From Diphasiastrum complanatum (lineage: Eukaryota > Streptophyta > Lycopodiopsida > Lycopodiales > Lycopodiaceae): a stretch of DNA of 64,000 nt. Under the pieces are notes generated by a model that saw only the letters and a list, made by a program, of their open reading frames with translations, searched no databases and was not told the origin of the DNA. Both the position numbers and the translations under genes were made by a program. This document shows, one piece after another, positions 20,100 through 32,205 of the stretch. The stretch lies in contig CM055113.1 in assembly GCA_029204225.1 (NCBI GenBank), positions 8,280,352-8,344,351 of the forward strand, in the 5' to 3' direction. Position 1 is the first letter of the stretch; every line of letters begins with the position of its first letter.

Positions 20100-23029
20100 A
20101 AGCCTTTGGCAAGGCTTTAGTGAGTTATTCAGCAAGGCAATCTGAAGAAGACACATGATGTCGCTTGATATCCTTTGCTTGAACCTTTCCCCTCACAAAA
20201 TGGTGAGCAATCTCTATGTGTTTGCTCCTTGCATGGAGTGTGGGATTGGTTGCTAATGCTTGGCTTGATTGGTTGTCACAAAAAATTGTTGGCTGCTCCT
20301 CGGCCTCCATGACTTGCAATTCCACCAAAAGCCTCTTCAACCATAGGATCTCCTTTGTTGTGGATGTTAGTGCCTTGTATTCCGATTCGGTTGAAGATAG
20401 AGAAATAGTATCTTGCTTTTTGGAATGCCAAGACGCTATGCCATTGCTAAGGAAGGTAACAAAAGCACTTGTGGACCTCCTATCCACCTTATCACCTGCA
20501 AAATCAGCATCCGAATATGCCCTTAAGGCAAGATTAGATCCTTCATATAAAATGCCAGTGTTCTTGGTGGCCGAGATGTACCTCAACACCCTTTTCTCAT
20601 TTTTCCAATGACAAACCAATGGATTTTGCATAGATTGGCTTAGTTTGCCTACACTATAACTTAGATCAGGTCTAGTTATAGTAAGATAGATCAAGGAGCC
20701 TGCAAGTCTCCTATATAGTGTGATGTCCTCAAAGGATGCTTCATCATCACTATTGAAAACTTTTACATTTTGCTCCATAGGAGTTTCTACTCCTTTACAA
20801 TCTTTCATTTCAAACTTTGCTAAGATAGAAGAAGCATATTTGGATTGACAAATAAAACTCAAATATTTGTCTCTTGAAACATCTATTCCTAATATGAAAT
20901 GAAGACTACCAAGATCCACCATCTTAAACTCCTTAAAGAATGCTACTTTCACTTCTTGTATACCATCAAGATCATTTCCACTAAGGATAATGTCATCAAC
21001 ATACAAAATGAGAATGATGATTTTACAATCATTAAATCTTAAGTACAAAGAAGGATCATAAGCACTTACAACAAGCTTAATAGAGTTCAAGAAGGTATTC
21101 AACCTAGAAGCTCTAGGTGCTTGCTTAAGCCCATAAAGGCTTCTTAGCAACAAACACACTTTTTTCTCTTGGTCTTCTTTGATGAAGCCCTCGGGTTGCC
21201 TCATGAAAATCTCATCTTCCAAATATCCATTGAGAAAAGCATTAGTCACTTCAAGCTAAAATAGAGGCCAATTGAAAGTAGTTGCAAGAGAAATAATCAA
21301 CCTTATGGAAACTAGCTTAGCAACAGGACCAAAAGTTTCATCAAAATCTACTCCCTTGGTTTGCAAGAACCCCTTTGCCAATAGTCTTGCCTTGTGTTTG
21401 TTGATGCTCCCATATTGATTGTATTTCAATCTATAGATCCATTTGCACTCAAGTGGCTTTCTTCCTTGAGGAAGATCCACAAGCTTCCATGTATGATTCT
21501 CCATAAGAGCATCATGCTCTTTTTGCATGGCATCCCTCCATTCTTGTGACTCCATAGCTTATTCAAAGCAACTTGGCTCATCAAACATAGAAGTTAGGAA
21601 GATGTAAGAGGTAAGTGAATGTAGATCTTCCCTTTGTTCACCTTTGTCAACATAGGTGAGCCTTGAGGGCTCGGCCTTCCTTCTTGTAGATCTCCTTGGA
21701 GTCGTCGGATCTTCAAGATCTTGATCACATATAGGCTCCTCCTCAAGCCTTACAATATCCTTGACATAAGATGGATTAGAAGCTTTCTTATTCAACTTGT
21801 AGTAGTTACCTTCATCAAAAGTAGCATCTCTTAGTGATTGGATTATAGACTCTATATCCCTTGCTATTTTCAGCATAACCAACAAAGATCCCTTTAATAG
21901 AAGTAGGATCATCCTTTTTTCTTGTATCTGATGCTTGAAAAACATAGCAAGTAGATCCAAAAATTCTTAGATCTTTAAGATTCGGCTTCTTACAAAATAG
22001 AGCCTCATAAGATGTTATGCCTCCAATGGGCTTACATGGCAATCTATTACACAAATAAGTTGCACAAATAATAGCCTCTCCCCAAAAGGACTTAGGTAGA
22101 GATGCATCTATCCTTAAAGCCTTAGCACACTCACATAGTGTTCTATTCATCCTCTCGGCTATACCATTTTGTTGAGGACTATAAGTACATGTAAGTTCTC
22201 TCTTAATGCCATTGGATTTACAAAACTCTATTATTTTGGTGGAGATATACTCTCCACCATTATCACTCCTAAATACTTTAATTCGAGCATCGAGTTGATT
22301 TTCAACTAGAGTTTTGAACTTAACGAAAACTTCAAACACTTTACTTTTGGAATCCAAAAGTTCAATCCAAGTGTATCTAGAGTAATCATCAATACAAGAT
22401 ACATACATAGATGCACCTCCATTAGATTCTTGAGAAAAAGAGTGCACATCACTATGAATAAGATCTAATGCTTTTGTAGATCTAGTGGAAGAGATATCAA
22501 AAGGTAGCTTGTGTGCCTTTAAGAGGCTACAAGCTTCACAACTTTATCCAAAATTTGAGAGTGTCTATGAAAGGCCGAGAGCAAGATCCTTGGTGCATAG
22601 CATCTCCATAGATTTGAAGTTGGGGTTGCCCAACCTCTTATGCCAAAGCTCCACTTGATTGAGCTCCTCCTTCACCATGTTCACACTTCCAAGAAAAACA
22701 TTAGCATCAAGCTTAAAAAGCCTTCCTTGCTTGAATTCCTTTACAATGCAAGTATTATTCATCATTATGGAGCAAACACCTTGTTTAAAATAGACATCTA
22801 AGCCATCATCCATCAATTGTCCTACACTTAACAAATTATTAGTGAGTGTAGGAACATAGAGTACATTATCAAGATCTACTCTTTTAGAGGATCCAAGACT
22901 TAAGGAAATAGTTCCCACTCCATCTATTCTAAATTCTTGATCACTTGTTGTTAAAATAGACTTTTTACAACCTACAAAAGGTACAAGAGTTGAGAAAAAA
23001 TCCTTTTGGAATGTCATGTGGGAACTAGC
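20100..23029 (-). pseudogene. Copia element A pol (protease to RNase H), broken
   Basis: Reading right to left on the plus strand: protease end (SSHMTFQKDFFSTL), GAG pre-integrase (LWHKRLGNPNF), integrase core (RSDNGGEYIS, SPQQNGIAERMNRT), reverse transcriptase (ILYVDDIILSGND) and RNase H (YSDADFAGDKVDRRST). The frame is split by stops or frameshifts into pieces at 22,565-23,035, 21,815-22,447, 21,559-21,960, 21,256-21,555 and 20,125-21,249, and the C terminus is cut short after SSDCLAE. The 5' continuation lies at 28,945-28,999, on the far side of nested element B. Not functional. Confidence 0.9.
23025..23029. other. Target site duplication of element B, left copy
   Basis: CTAGC here and at 28,940-28,944 flank element B directly. 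The two flanks join into the uninterrupted protease region of element A, as seen by comparison with element B's own sequence at 26,713-26,720. Confidence 0.9.
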
Positions 23030-23704
23030 TATCAAATTTCAGAGTTTATGGACTGAAATTGATCTACAAATGATCACAAAGAGTGATTGGTAGCTTGGGA
23101 TCTTGATCTATATCAAGACTAGCTTCCAAATCTAGCATCTACTTGACAATCTTTGTGTTTCCAAGCAAGAACAATAAAAAAAGATGATCCACAGCTTTAC
23201 ACGTGTGAAGTACAGCTACTATACGGCCTGATAACAGAGAAATATTTTACTTATCATTTACAAAGCATTCATCCACAAAGAAAGTGCTTAAGAGAGTCAA
23301 AACACAATGATAGCTTCACAAACCAAGATTTCTCATCATTAGCTCAATAATGGATCCATCATGGATCAAGTACAAATTCACCATATTATCTCTCTAAGCT
23401 ACATCCAACACGTGTAGGACAGCTCATTGTACTTATCCATATCCACTTTGGATAAGACCTATCAAGTTTGCCACATCATCCATTGGTGGTTTGTGTTGAC
23501 CTTCTAGATTCCTACAATCTAGAACCTAACTCCTATAATTTAGGAGATGTCATATTAGACTCGAATGAAAGCTAATCAAAATAGATCTGAATATTAAAAG
23601 TGTCATTTCACACGTGTGGACAAGTCCTCACACGTGTGGATCCACATAGATGTCTAATATTCATCAAAAACCATGTGAAAATTGCTAAATTCTAACACTC
23701 CTCC

Positions 23705-26392
23705 TCAATTTTTACATGATACAACTATAGTACATCTATCTACAACACCTAAGGTTGATCTTAACTTGATAAATGAAGCCTTTGGCAAGGCTTTAGTGAG
23801 TAGATCAGCAAAGCAATCTGAAGAAGACACATGATGTAGCTTGATTTCCTTTTCTTGAACCTTTTTCCTCACAAAATGGTGAGCAATCTCTATGTGCTTG
23901 CTCCTTGCATGAAATGGATTGGTTGCTGATGCTTGGTTTGATTGGTTGTCACAAAATATTGTTGGCTGCTCCTCGGCCTCCATGACTTGTAATTCCACCA
24001 AAAGCCTCTTCAACCATAGAATCTCCTTTGTTGTGGATGTTAGTGCCTTGTATTCCGATTCGGTTGAAGATAGAGAGATAGTATCTTGCTTTTTGGAAAG
24101 CCAAGACACTATGTCATTGCAAAGAAAGGTAACAAAAGCACTTGTGGACCTCCTATCCACCTTGTCACCTGCAAAATCAGCATCCGAATATGACCTTAAG
24201 GCTAGATTAGATCCATCATATAAAATGCCAAAGTTCTTGGTGGCCGAGATGTACCTCAACACCCTTTTTGCATTTTTCCAATGACAAACCAATGGATTTT
24301 GCATAGATTGGCTTAGTTTGCCTACACTATAACTTAGATCAGTTCTAGTTATAGTAAGATAGATCAAGGAGCCTACAAGTCTCCTATATAGTGTGATGTC
24401 CTCAAAGGATGCTTCATCATCACTATTGGAAACTTTTACATTTTGCACCATAGGAGTTTCTACTCCTTTACAATCTTTCATTTCAAACTTTTCAAAGATA
24501 GAAGAAGCATATTTGGATTGACAAATAAAACTCAAATCCTTGCCTCTTGAAACTTCTATTCCTAATATGAAATGAAGAATACCAAGATATACCATCTTAA
24601 ACTCCTCAAAAAATGCTACTTTCACTTCTTGTATACCATCAAGATCATTTCCACTAAGGATAATGTCATCAACATACAAAATGAGAATGATTATTTTATC
24701 ATCATTAGATCTTAAGTACAAAGAAGGATCATAAGCACTTACAACAAACTTAATAGAGTTCAAGAAGGTATTTAACCTAGAGTACCAAACTCTAGGTGCT
24801 TGCTTAAGCCCATAAAGGCTTTTTAGCAACAAACACACTTTTTTCTCTTGATCTTCTTTGATGAAGCCCTCGGGTTGCCTCATGAAAATCTCCTCTTCCA
24901 AATATCCATTGAGAAAAGCATTAGTCACATCAAGTTGAAATAGAGTCCAATTGAAAGTAGTTGCAAGAGAAGTAATCAACCTTATGGAAACTAGCTTAGC
25001 AACAGGACCAAAAGTTTCATCAAAATCTACTCCCTTGGTTTGCAAGAACCCCTTTGCCACTAGCCTTGCCTTGTGTTTGTCGATGCTCCCATCTTGATTG
25101 TACTTCAATCTAGAGATCCATTTGCACTCAAGTGGCTTTCTTCCTTGAGGAAGATCCACAAACTTCCATGTATGATTCTCCATAAGAACATCATACTCCT
25201 TTTGCATGGCATTCCTCCATTCTTGTGACTCCATAGCTTCTTCAAAGAAACTTGGATCATCAAACATAGAAGTTAGAAAAGTGTAAGAGGTAAGTGATTG
25301 TAGATCTTCCCTTTGTTCACCTTTGTCAACATAGGTGAGCCTTGAGGGCTCGGCCTTCCTTCTTGTAGATCTCCTTGGAGTCCTTGGATCTTGAGATGGA
25401 TCTTCAAGATCTTGATCACATGTAGGCTCCTCCTCAAACCTTACAAGGTCCTTGACATAAGATGGATTAGAAGCTTTCTCATTCAACTTGAAGTAGTTGC
25501 CTTCATCAAAAGTAACATCTCTACTCACTAAAATCTTCTTAGTGACAGGATTATAGACTCTATATCTTTTGCTATTTTCAGCATAACCAACAAAGATCCC
25601 TTTAATAGAAGTAGGATCATCCTTTTTTCTTGTATCTAATGCTTGAAAAACATAGCAAGTAGATCCAAAAATTCTTAGATCTTTAAGATTTGGCTTCTTA
25701 CAAGATAGAGCCTCATAAGATGTTATGCCTCCAATGGGCTTACATGGCAATCTATTACACAAATAAGTTGCACAAATAATAGCCTCTCCCCAAAAGGACT
25801 TAGGTAGAGATGCATCTATCCTTAAAGCCTTAGCACACTCACATAGTGTTCTATTCATCCTCTCGGCTATACCATTTTGTTGAGGACTATAAGTACATGT
25901 AAGTTCTCTCTTAATGCCATTGGATTTACAAAACTCTATCATCTTGGTGGAAATATACCCTCCACCATTATCACTCCTCAATACTTTAATTCTAGCATCA
26001 AGTTGATTTTCAACTAGAGTTTTGAACTTAACAAAAGCTTCAAACACTTTACTTTTGGAATCCAAAAGTTTAATCCAAGTGTATCTAGAGTAATCATCAA
26101 TAAAAGATACATACATAGATGCACCTCCATTAGATTCTTGAGAAAAAGAGTGCACATCACTATGAATAAGATCTAATGCTTTTGTAGATCTAGTGGAAGA
26201 GATATCAAAAGGTAGCATGTGTGTGTTTGAGAGGCTACAAGCTTCACAACTCTTTCCACACTTTGAGAGTGTCTTTGGAAGGCCGAGAGCAAGATCCTTG
26301 GTGCATAGCATCTCCATAGATTTGAATTTGTGGTGGCCCAACCTCTTATGCCAAAGCTCCACTTGATTGAGCTCCTCCTTCATCATGTTCAC
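23705..26392 (-). pseudogene. Copia element B pol (pre-integrase, integrase, RT, RNase H)
   Basis: An 895-codon open stretch carries, in order: a pre-integrase motif (LWHKRLGHHKF), CGKSCEAC, the integrase core with HSDVHS, RSDNGGGYIS and SPQQNGIAERMNR, an acidic linker, RT with YVDDI, and RNase H with SDADFAGD, SSTESEYKAL and FCDNQS, ending in DLLTKALPKASF. The residue after the second integrase Asp block is Gly where most copies have Glu (GGGY instead of GGEY); this is not a catalytic position. The frame is separated from gag-protease by a stop at 26,456, so it is not translatable as the usual single polyprotein. Confidence 0.9.
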
Positions 26393-26455
26393 ACTTCCAA
26401 GAAAAACATTAGCATCAAGCTTAAAAAGCCTTCTTAGCTTGAATCCCTTTACAAT

Positions 26456-27650
26456 TCAAGTAATATTCATCATTATGGAGCAAACTCTTTGCTTAAAATG
26501 GACATCTAAGCCATCATCCATCAATTGTCCTACACTTAACAAATTCCTAGTGAGTATAGGAACATAGAGAACATTATCAAGATCTCCAAGACTTAAGGGA
26601 ATAGTTCCCACTCCATCTATTCTACACTCTTGATCACTTGTTGTTAGAATAGACTTTCTACAACCTACAAAAGGTACAAGAGTTGAGAAAAAATCCTTTT
26701 GGAATGTCATGTGGGAACTAGCCCCACTATCAATCCACCATGTGTCATTGGAGTAGCTCTTTGATGTTGATGTAGAAGCCATCAAGGATGAATCCACTTC
26801 ATCCTCATCTTCCTCAAGAGTGAGGTTGCCTTGTTTGCTCTCTCCTTGTGCATACTTCTTCTTGAAACACTCGGATGCAAAGTGCCCCTTCTTTCCACAA
26901 AAGAAGCACTTGAGTTTGGCTTTGTTCTTCTTTCCACCTTTGGAGCTTGATGGTTGATCATCATTCTTGGTCTCCTTGTGTTGGATCTTCTTCTTTGACT
27001 TTTCCTTTCCCTTGCTTGAGAAGTTGGCCTTCTCATCACCATCATGCAACTTTAAGGATCCAATCCTTTGCTTGACATGAAGGATCCTACTCTCCTCGGC
27101 TACAAGCACACTATGAAGCTTGTCTATGGAAGGTAGTGCATTTTGAATAGCAAAGCTTTGTACAAGATTGGAGAACTCATCTCCAAGACCATTCAAGATG
27201 ATTTGAACAAGTTCATCATCATGAATACCCTCACTAATGATGGAAAGTCTTTGTTGAGAGATTTAATTCTCAAGACATACTCTTGAGCACTCTCATCACT
27301 CCCTCTAATGCTTTGAAGAACTTTATTTCTAATCATAAGCACTCTAGAGGTATTTTTGGATTCATAAATCCCTTTGAGGTAGTTCCATGTCTCCTTGGAC
27401 GAGGTACAAGATGCTACTTCCTTTAGAAGTTCATTACTAACATTCATTTTCAAGCAATGTATGCTAGTCTAGCTCTCTTTTTGTACCTCACTTGATCTTG
27501 ACCTCCTTGAGATTCTTCTTCCTCTCCTATAACAAGATCAAACATATCTTGGAGCACTAGTAGTGACTCCATTCTTACTTTTCAAGTTGAATAATTATTA
27601 GAATTTAGCCTTTCACTAGCCTCAAGAAGATAGGCTCCAATTGAACCCAT
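26456..27650 (-). pseudogene. Copia element B gag and protease, frameshifted
   Basis: The gag ATG is at 27,650 (minus), giving a start like that of element C (ASERLNSNNYST). A one-base deletion near 27,470 and another near 27,245 shift the frame; the pieces 27,193-27,453 and 26,456-27,196 then carry the rest. The second piece has the CCHC knuckle CFFCGKKGHFASEC and the protease WWIDSGASSHM, and ends in a stop at CSIMMNIT. The first deletion is evident from the intact plus-strand copy of the same region near 29,825. Confidence 0.85.
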
Positions 27651-28258
27651 TCTAACTAGTAACAAGTACAACAGATGTACTATTCAAAGGCTCTTCCTTC
27701 TTTCTTTCTCATAATTTAGCTAAATGCTACTTTCTTGAATCTCACTAGACTCAAGGAGCAAGATCTATAATGATCTTGAACTCAAAAAGATTTGGAAAAG
27801 TGTATTCTACACAATCTATTCACTTAGAATCTTGGATTTGATTTTTGGAATTGCCAATGCCTTCCTATGATGTTTATAATTGGTTTTAGTTTCAATATTG
27901 AACTAAAAACATAAGCCTCAAACTCTCTCACAAGGATTTGTAAGTTTAGTAAGATTCTAACACCATTCACTCATCAGATCTATAATGGAAACAATGGGTT
28001 TTCATAAGCACATCACTAGTTTCACTCTACACAACTTGTTTGAAGCTCAAATATTGAAAAAACACAAAGTTTTGGTGAAAGTACAACTCCAGCAGCCTCT
28101 CACATGTGTGAGAAGTACTTCTGAACTTTACACACTAATCTGAACCTCAACATCACAAGTAAACTATTAGAAAAGGTCGCCCTCCTTCAAAGTGACTCTA
28201 GCACCAATGCTTTCACCAAAATGAAGATTCTTGGATCATCAATCAAGCTCTTTGACTT

Positions 28259-28271
28259 GGCTCTGATACCA
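28259..28271 (-). promoter_or_regulatory. Primer binding site of element B, tRNA-iMet type
   Basis: GGCTCTGATACCA on the plus strand is TGGTATCAGAGCC on the element strand, complementary to the 3' end of plant initiator Met tRNA, and it directly abuts the LTR. Confidence 0.9.
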
Positions 28272-28944
28272 TGTCAAATTTCAGAGTTTATGGACTGAAA
28301 TTGATCTACAAATGATCACAAAGAGTGACTGATAGCTTGGGATCTTGATCTATATCAAGACTAGCTTCCAAATCTAGCTTCTACTTGACAATCTTTGTGT
28401 TTCCAAGCAAGAACAATAAAAAAAGATGATCCACGGCTTCAGACGTGTGAAGTACAGCTACTGTACGGCCTGATAACAGAGAAATAGCTTACTTATCATT
28501 TACAAAGCATTAATCCACAAAAAAAGTGCTTAAGAGAGTCAAAACACAATGATAGCTTCACAAACCAAGATTTCTCATCATTAGCTCAATAATGGATCCA
28601 TCATGGATCAAGTACAAATTCACCATAATCTTTCTCTAAGCTACATCCAACACGTGTAGGACAGCTCATTGTACTTATCCATATCCACTTTGGATAAGAT
28701 CTATCAAGTTTGCCACATCATCCATTGGTGGTTTGTGTTGACCTTCTAGATTCCTACAATCTAGGACCTAACTCCTATAATTTAGGAGATGTCATATTAG
28801 ACTCGAATGAAAGCTAATCAAAATAGATCTGAATATTAAAAGTGTCATTTCACACGTATGGACAAGTCCTCACACGTGTGGATCCACATAGATGTCTAAT
28901 ATTCATCAAAAACCATGTGAAAATTGCTAAATTCTAACACTAGC

Positions 28945-28999
28945 CCCACTATCAATCCACCATGTGTCATTGGAGTAGCTCTTTGATGTTGATGTAGAA
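28945..28999 (-). pseudogene. Severed 5' piece of element A protease/gag
   Basis: These 55 bp match element B 26,718-26,772 (the WWIDSGASS region and the preceding linker) and continue element A from 23,024 across nested element B. The homology stops at about 28,999, where a plus-strand copy of the same family begins, so a rearrangement removed the rest of element A. Confidence 0.85.
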
Positions 29000-29000
29000 T

Positions 29001-30133
29001 TAAACTCTAAAATTTGACATGGTATCAGAGCCAAGTCAAAGAGCTTAGTTGATGATCTAAAAATCTTCATTTTGGTGAAAGCATTGGTGCTAGAGTCACT
29101 TTGAAGGAGGGCGACATTTTCAAATAGTTTACTAGTAATGTTGAGGTTCAGATTAGTGTGTAAGGTTCAGAAGTACTTCTCACACGTGTGAGAGGCTGCT
29201 GGAGTTGTACTTTCACCAAAACTTTGTGTTTTTTCAATATTTGAGCTTCAAACAAGTTGTGTAGAGTGAAACTAGTGATGTGCTTATGAAAAACCATTGT
29301 TTCCATTATTGATTTGATGAGTAAATGGTGTTAGAATCTTATTAAACCTACAAATCCTTGTGAGAGAGTTTGAGGCTTATGTTTTTAGTTCAAGAGTGAA
29401 ACTAAAACCAATTCTAAACACCATAGGAAGGCGTTGGCACTTCCAAAAATCAAATCCAAGGTTCTAAGTGCATAGATTGTGTAGAATACACTTTCCCAAA
29501 TCTTTTTGAGTTCAAGATCACTATAGATCTTGCTTCTTGAGTCTAGTGAGATTCAAGAGAGTAGCATTTTAGCTAGATTTTGAGAAAGGAAGAAGGGAGA
29601 GCCTTTGAATAGTACATTTGTTGTACTTGTTACTAGATAGAATGGGTTCAATTGGAGTCTATCTTCTTGAGGCTAGTGAAAGGCTAAATTCTAATAATTA
29701 TTCAACTTGGAAAGTAAGAATGGAGTCACTACTTGTGCTCCAAGATATGTTTGATCTTGTCATAGGAGAGGAAAAGAATCTCAAGGAGGGCAATATCAAG
29801 TGAGGTACAAAAAGAGAGCTAGACTAGCATTACATTGTTTGAAAATGAATGTTAGTAATGAACTTTTAAAGGAAGTAGCAGCTTGTACCTCGGAATCCAA
29901 AAATACCTCTAGAGTGCTTATGATTAGAAACAAAGTTCTTCAAAGAGGGAGTGATGAGAGTGCTCAAGAGTATGTCTTGAGAATAAAATATCTCAACAAA
30001 GAACTTTCCATCATTAGTGAGGGTATTCATGATGATGAACTTGTTAAATTCATTTTGAATGGTCTTGGAGATGAGTTCTCTAATCTTGTACAAAGCTTTG
30101 CTATTCAAGATGCACTACCTTCCATTGACAAGC
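29001..30133 (+). pseudogene. Copia leader and gag fragment in inverted orientation
   Basis: The last 19 bp of an A/B-type LTR (29,001-29,019, ending TTTGACA) are followed by the tRNA-iMet primer site TGGTATCAGAGCC (29,020-29,032), a leader of about 600 bp and the gag ATG at 29,642. Gag reads about 55 codons (ERLNSNNYSTWKVRMESLL), shifts frame near 29,800, and continues through QEYVLRIKYLNKEL to ALPSIDKL at about 30,133. There the sequence changes in mid-codon context to gypsy pol. With the minus-strand copy at 27,119-28,271 it forms a long inverted repeat. Confidence 0.85.
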
Positions 30134-31325
30134 TCACCCACTCAATTCAAGAGGCTACAAGCAATGCTGGTGGAATACAAAGATTGCTTCGCATGGACGT
30201 ACAAAGATCTGAAGGGTATATCGCCAATAGTAGTAAGCATATCATACCCTTGGTGGAAGGAGCAGTCCCCAAGGTCACCATATATTACGCAGTCCTAAGT
30301 ATAGAAAATTGATCAAATAGGAGTTGCAAAAATTGCTCGACGCCGATTTTATTTATGAAATCAAGCACACAGAATGGGTATCACCTATAGTTATAGTATC
30401 CAAGAAGAACGGCAAAATGAGGATTTGTATGAATCTGAAGACACTAAATGCGGTTACGCAGAAAGATCATTTTCCCTTACCTTTCACGAAAAGTGTTTTG
30501 GATCGGGTAGCAGGAGCGGAAGGCTACAGTTTCCTAGACGGCTTCAGCGGCTACAATCAAGTAAAAATAGCACCGGGGACGATTAGCACAAGACAACATT
30601 CACCACCGAATGGGAAACCTATGCCTACAAGGTGATGCCATTTGGACTTTGCAATGCCCCAAGCACCTTTCAACGAGTTATGCAAGCGACATTTCAAAGA
30701 GCACCCACAAAATTTTTTGGAGATCTTATTGGACAATCTAAGCATGCATGGACCAAACTCAGAACACCTATCCAATTTGGAGAAAGTATTGAAGCAATGC
30801 CATGAATATCAGATCTCCTTGAATCTAGAAAAGTGTCAATTTTGGGTGACACATGGCCTGATATTGGGCCAAATAGTATCAAGACATGAAACGCCACTGA
30901 TCTATCAAAGATAAGGGTCATTGTTGATCTGCCACCACCAAGGATGATTCGCGGTGTCTACGCTTTTATACGTCATGCTAACTATTATCGGATTTTCATT
31001 CTAGATTTTGTAGAGTTAGCAAGGCCAATATACAACAAACTCACAATGGAACCACATTGGACAGAGGAAGCCCTACAGGCATGCGGGGCCAATCTAACAA
31101 ATCCTTACTCCAGGAGGAACAACGGAAGTTGATTCTAAAAGCTAGACCATATCAGCTGATTGCCGACCAACTTTATCGGAGAGGATTGGACAATATTCTT
31201 AGAAGATGTATCCTTCCATATGAGGCCAACCAGATTATCTCAATTTTACATGAACGCATGGGTTGTGGTCACTTCACATCAGACATTATAGTTCATAAGA
31301 TCTTGTAATCAGGATGTTGGTGGCC
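30134..31325 (+). pseudogene. Ty3/gypsy reverse transcriptase and integrase N terminus
   Basis: The product (with frameshifts) starts in the protease-RT linker (EYKDCFAWTYKDLKGI). It continues through RT motifs WVSPIVIVSKKNGKMRIC, YSFLDGFSGYNQVKIAP, YKVMPFGLCNAPSTF and an active-site region that now reads LLDN instead of (F/Y)xDD, then FIRHANYYRIFI and PHWTEEALQA. An integrase N-terminal region (KARPYQLIADQLYRRG, then LHERMGCGHF with the His pair) begins after only a few tens of codons, so no RNase H lies between RT and integrase. The frame is cut at 31,330 by copia element C and resumes at 37,650. Confidence 0.85.
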
Positions 31326-31330
31326 AACAA
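31326..31330. other. Target site duplication of element C, left copy
   Basis: AACAA here and at 37,645-37,649 flank copia element C. Without the element and one copy, the gypsy integrase zinc-finger region is continuous. Confidence 0.93.
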
Positions 31331-32192
31331 TGATAAATTTTACAGTTTTTAGGACAATAATGATTGTACTTTACAATCATAGAGAGTTATTGGTTGCTTA
31401 ATCAATGAATCTATCAAGTTCTACACATTAGATCTTGATCTAGATTCACTACACTTGGATTTAAGCAAGAGCAATGGATCAACACATCATTTTTTAGTGA
31501 GAGCGGCTTCACACGTGTGGAGTACTGTCCACTGTACGGACTGCACCTGAAACAACAAGTACAATGATACTAGATAGCAATCATGCATAAAAATCACAAG
31601 ACAAATGACTAGAAATCTCACAAAAGTGTAGAGTGCAAAAGTCTCATCAATTTTCTTAGCAAAATGATGATCCTTTTATGGATCAAGTACATCCATGAGT
31701 CTGGTACAGTCCAGCAGGCCTTCACACGTGTGAAGAGTGCCACATCACTCATATCTATCCATTTGATCCATCCTTGATCCTTATCCAATAGTTGACCTTC
31801 TAGAATATGACTAAAATCCAAAAAGCTAGTCTCCTAGAATATAGGAATATTCGCTACAAAATAGGATCTAAGGAAAATGGTCAACTCTTATCTTCTAGTA
31901 CTCTATACACACATGTGAACATCCACTTGCCATGTGGGAGCATTTACTCATGCACATGCAAGGAAAAGCTAATTTGTAGGTGACTAGTCAACTTGACTAA
32001 AAACTAGTCATTTCATGTTCACACTAACTAGAATGATACAAAATCAATTTGGATATATACAAATATGAAAAGTACATCCTTTCACACATGGGAACATGCT
32101 CCACACGTGTGAAATCATATCATCAACATATTCTAATGTTTGATCAATATTTACATGAACCAATGTCAAGTGAGAAGTGACAATTTTCAACA
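31331..32192 (-). repeat. Element C 3' LTR (862 bp)
   Basis: Left LTR in plus coordinates. It carries the perfect 14-bp palindrome TTCACACGTGTGAA at 31,721-31,734 and further CACGTG or CACATG sites near 31,512, 31,915 and 32,105. A TATATA at about 32,054-32,059, read on the minus strand, could be the TATA box. Confidence 0.95.
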
Positions 32193-32203
32193 CTCCTCCT
32201 CAC
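32193..32203 (-). promoter_or_regulatory. Polypurine tract of element C
   Basis: CTCCTCCTCAC on the plus strand is GTGAGGAGGAG on the element strand, directly before the 3' LTR. Confidence 0.85.
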
Positions 32204-32205
32204 TT

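Larger units (their letters stand above)
23030..28939 (-). mobile_element. Copia element B, complete structure, inserted in element A
   Basis: This 5,910-bp element has two 668-bp LTRs (23,030-23,697 and 28,272-28,939), a polypurine tract at 23,698 and a tRNA-iMet primer binding site (complement of GGCTCTGATACCA, 28,259-28,271). It is flanked by CTAGC duplications. The LTRs differ at roughly 15-20 positions by eye, so it is older than element C. The first base pair of the left LTR has changed (TA instead of TG). The leader of about 600 bp (27,651-28,258) carries a CACATGTG palindrome. The coding part is almost full length but is broken by single-base deletions in gag and by a stop after the protease. 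Confidence 0.93.
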
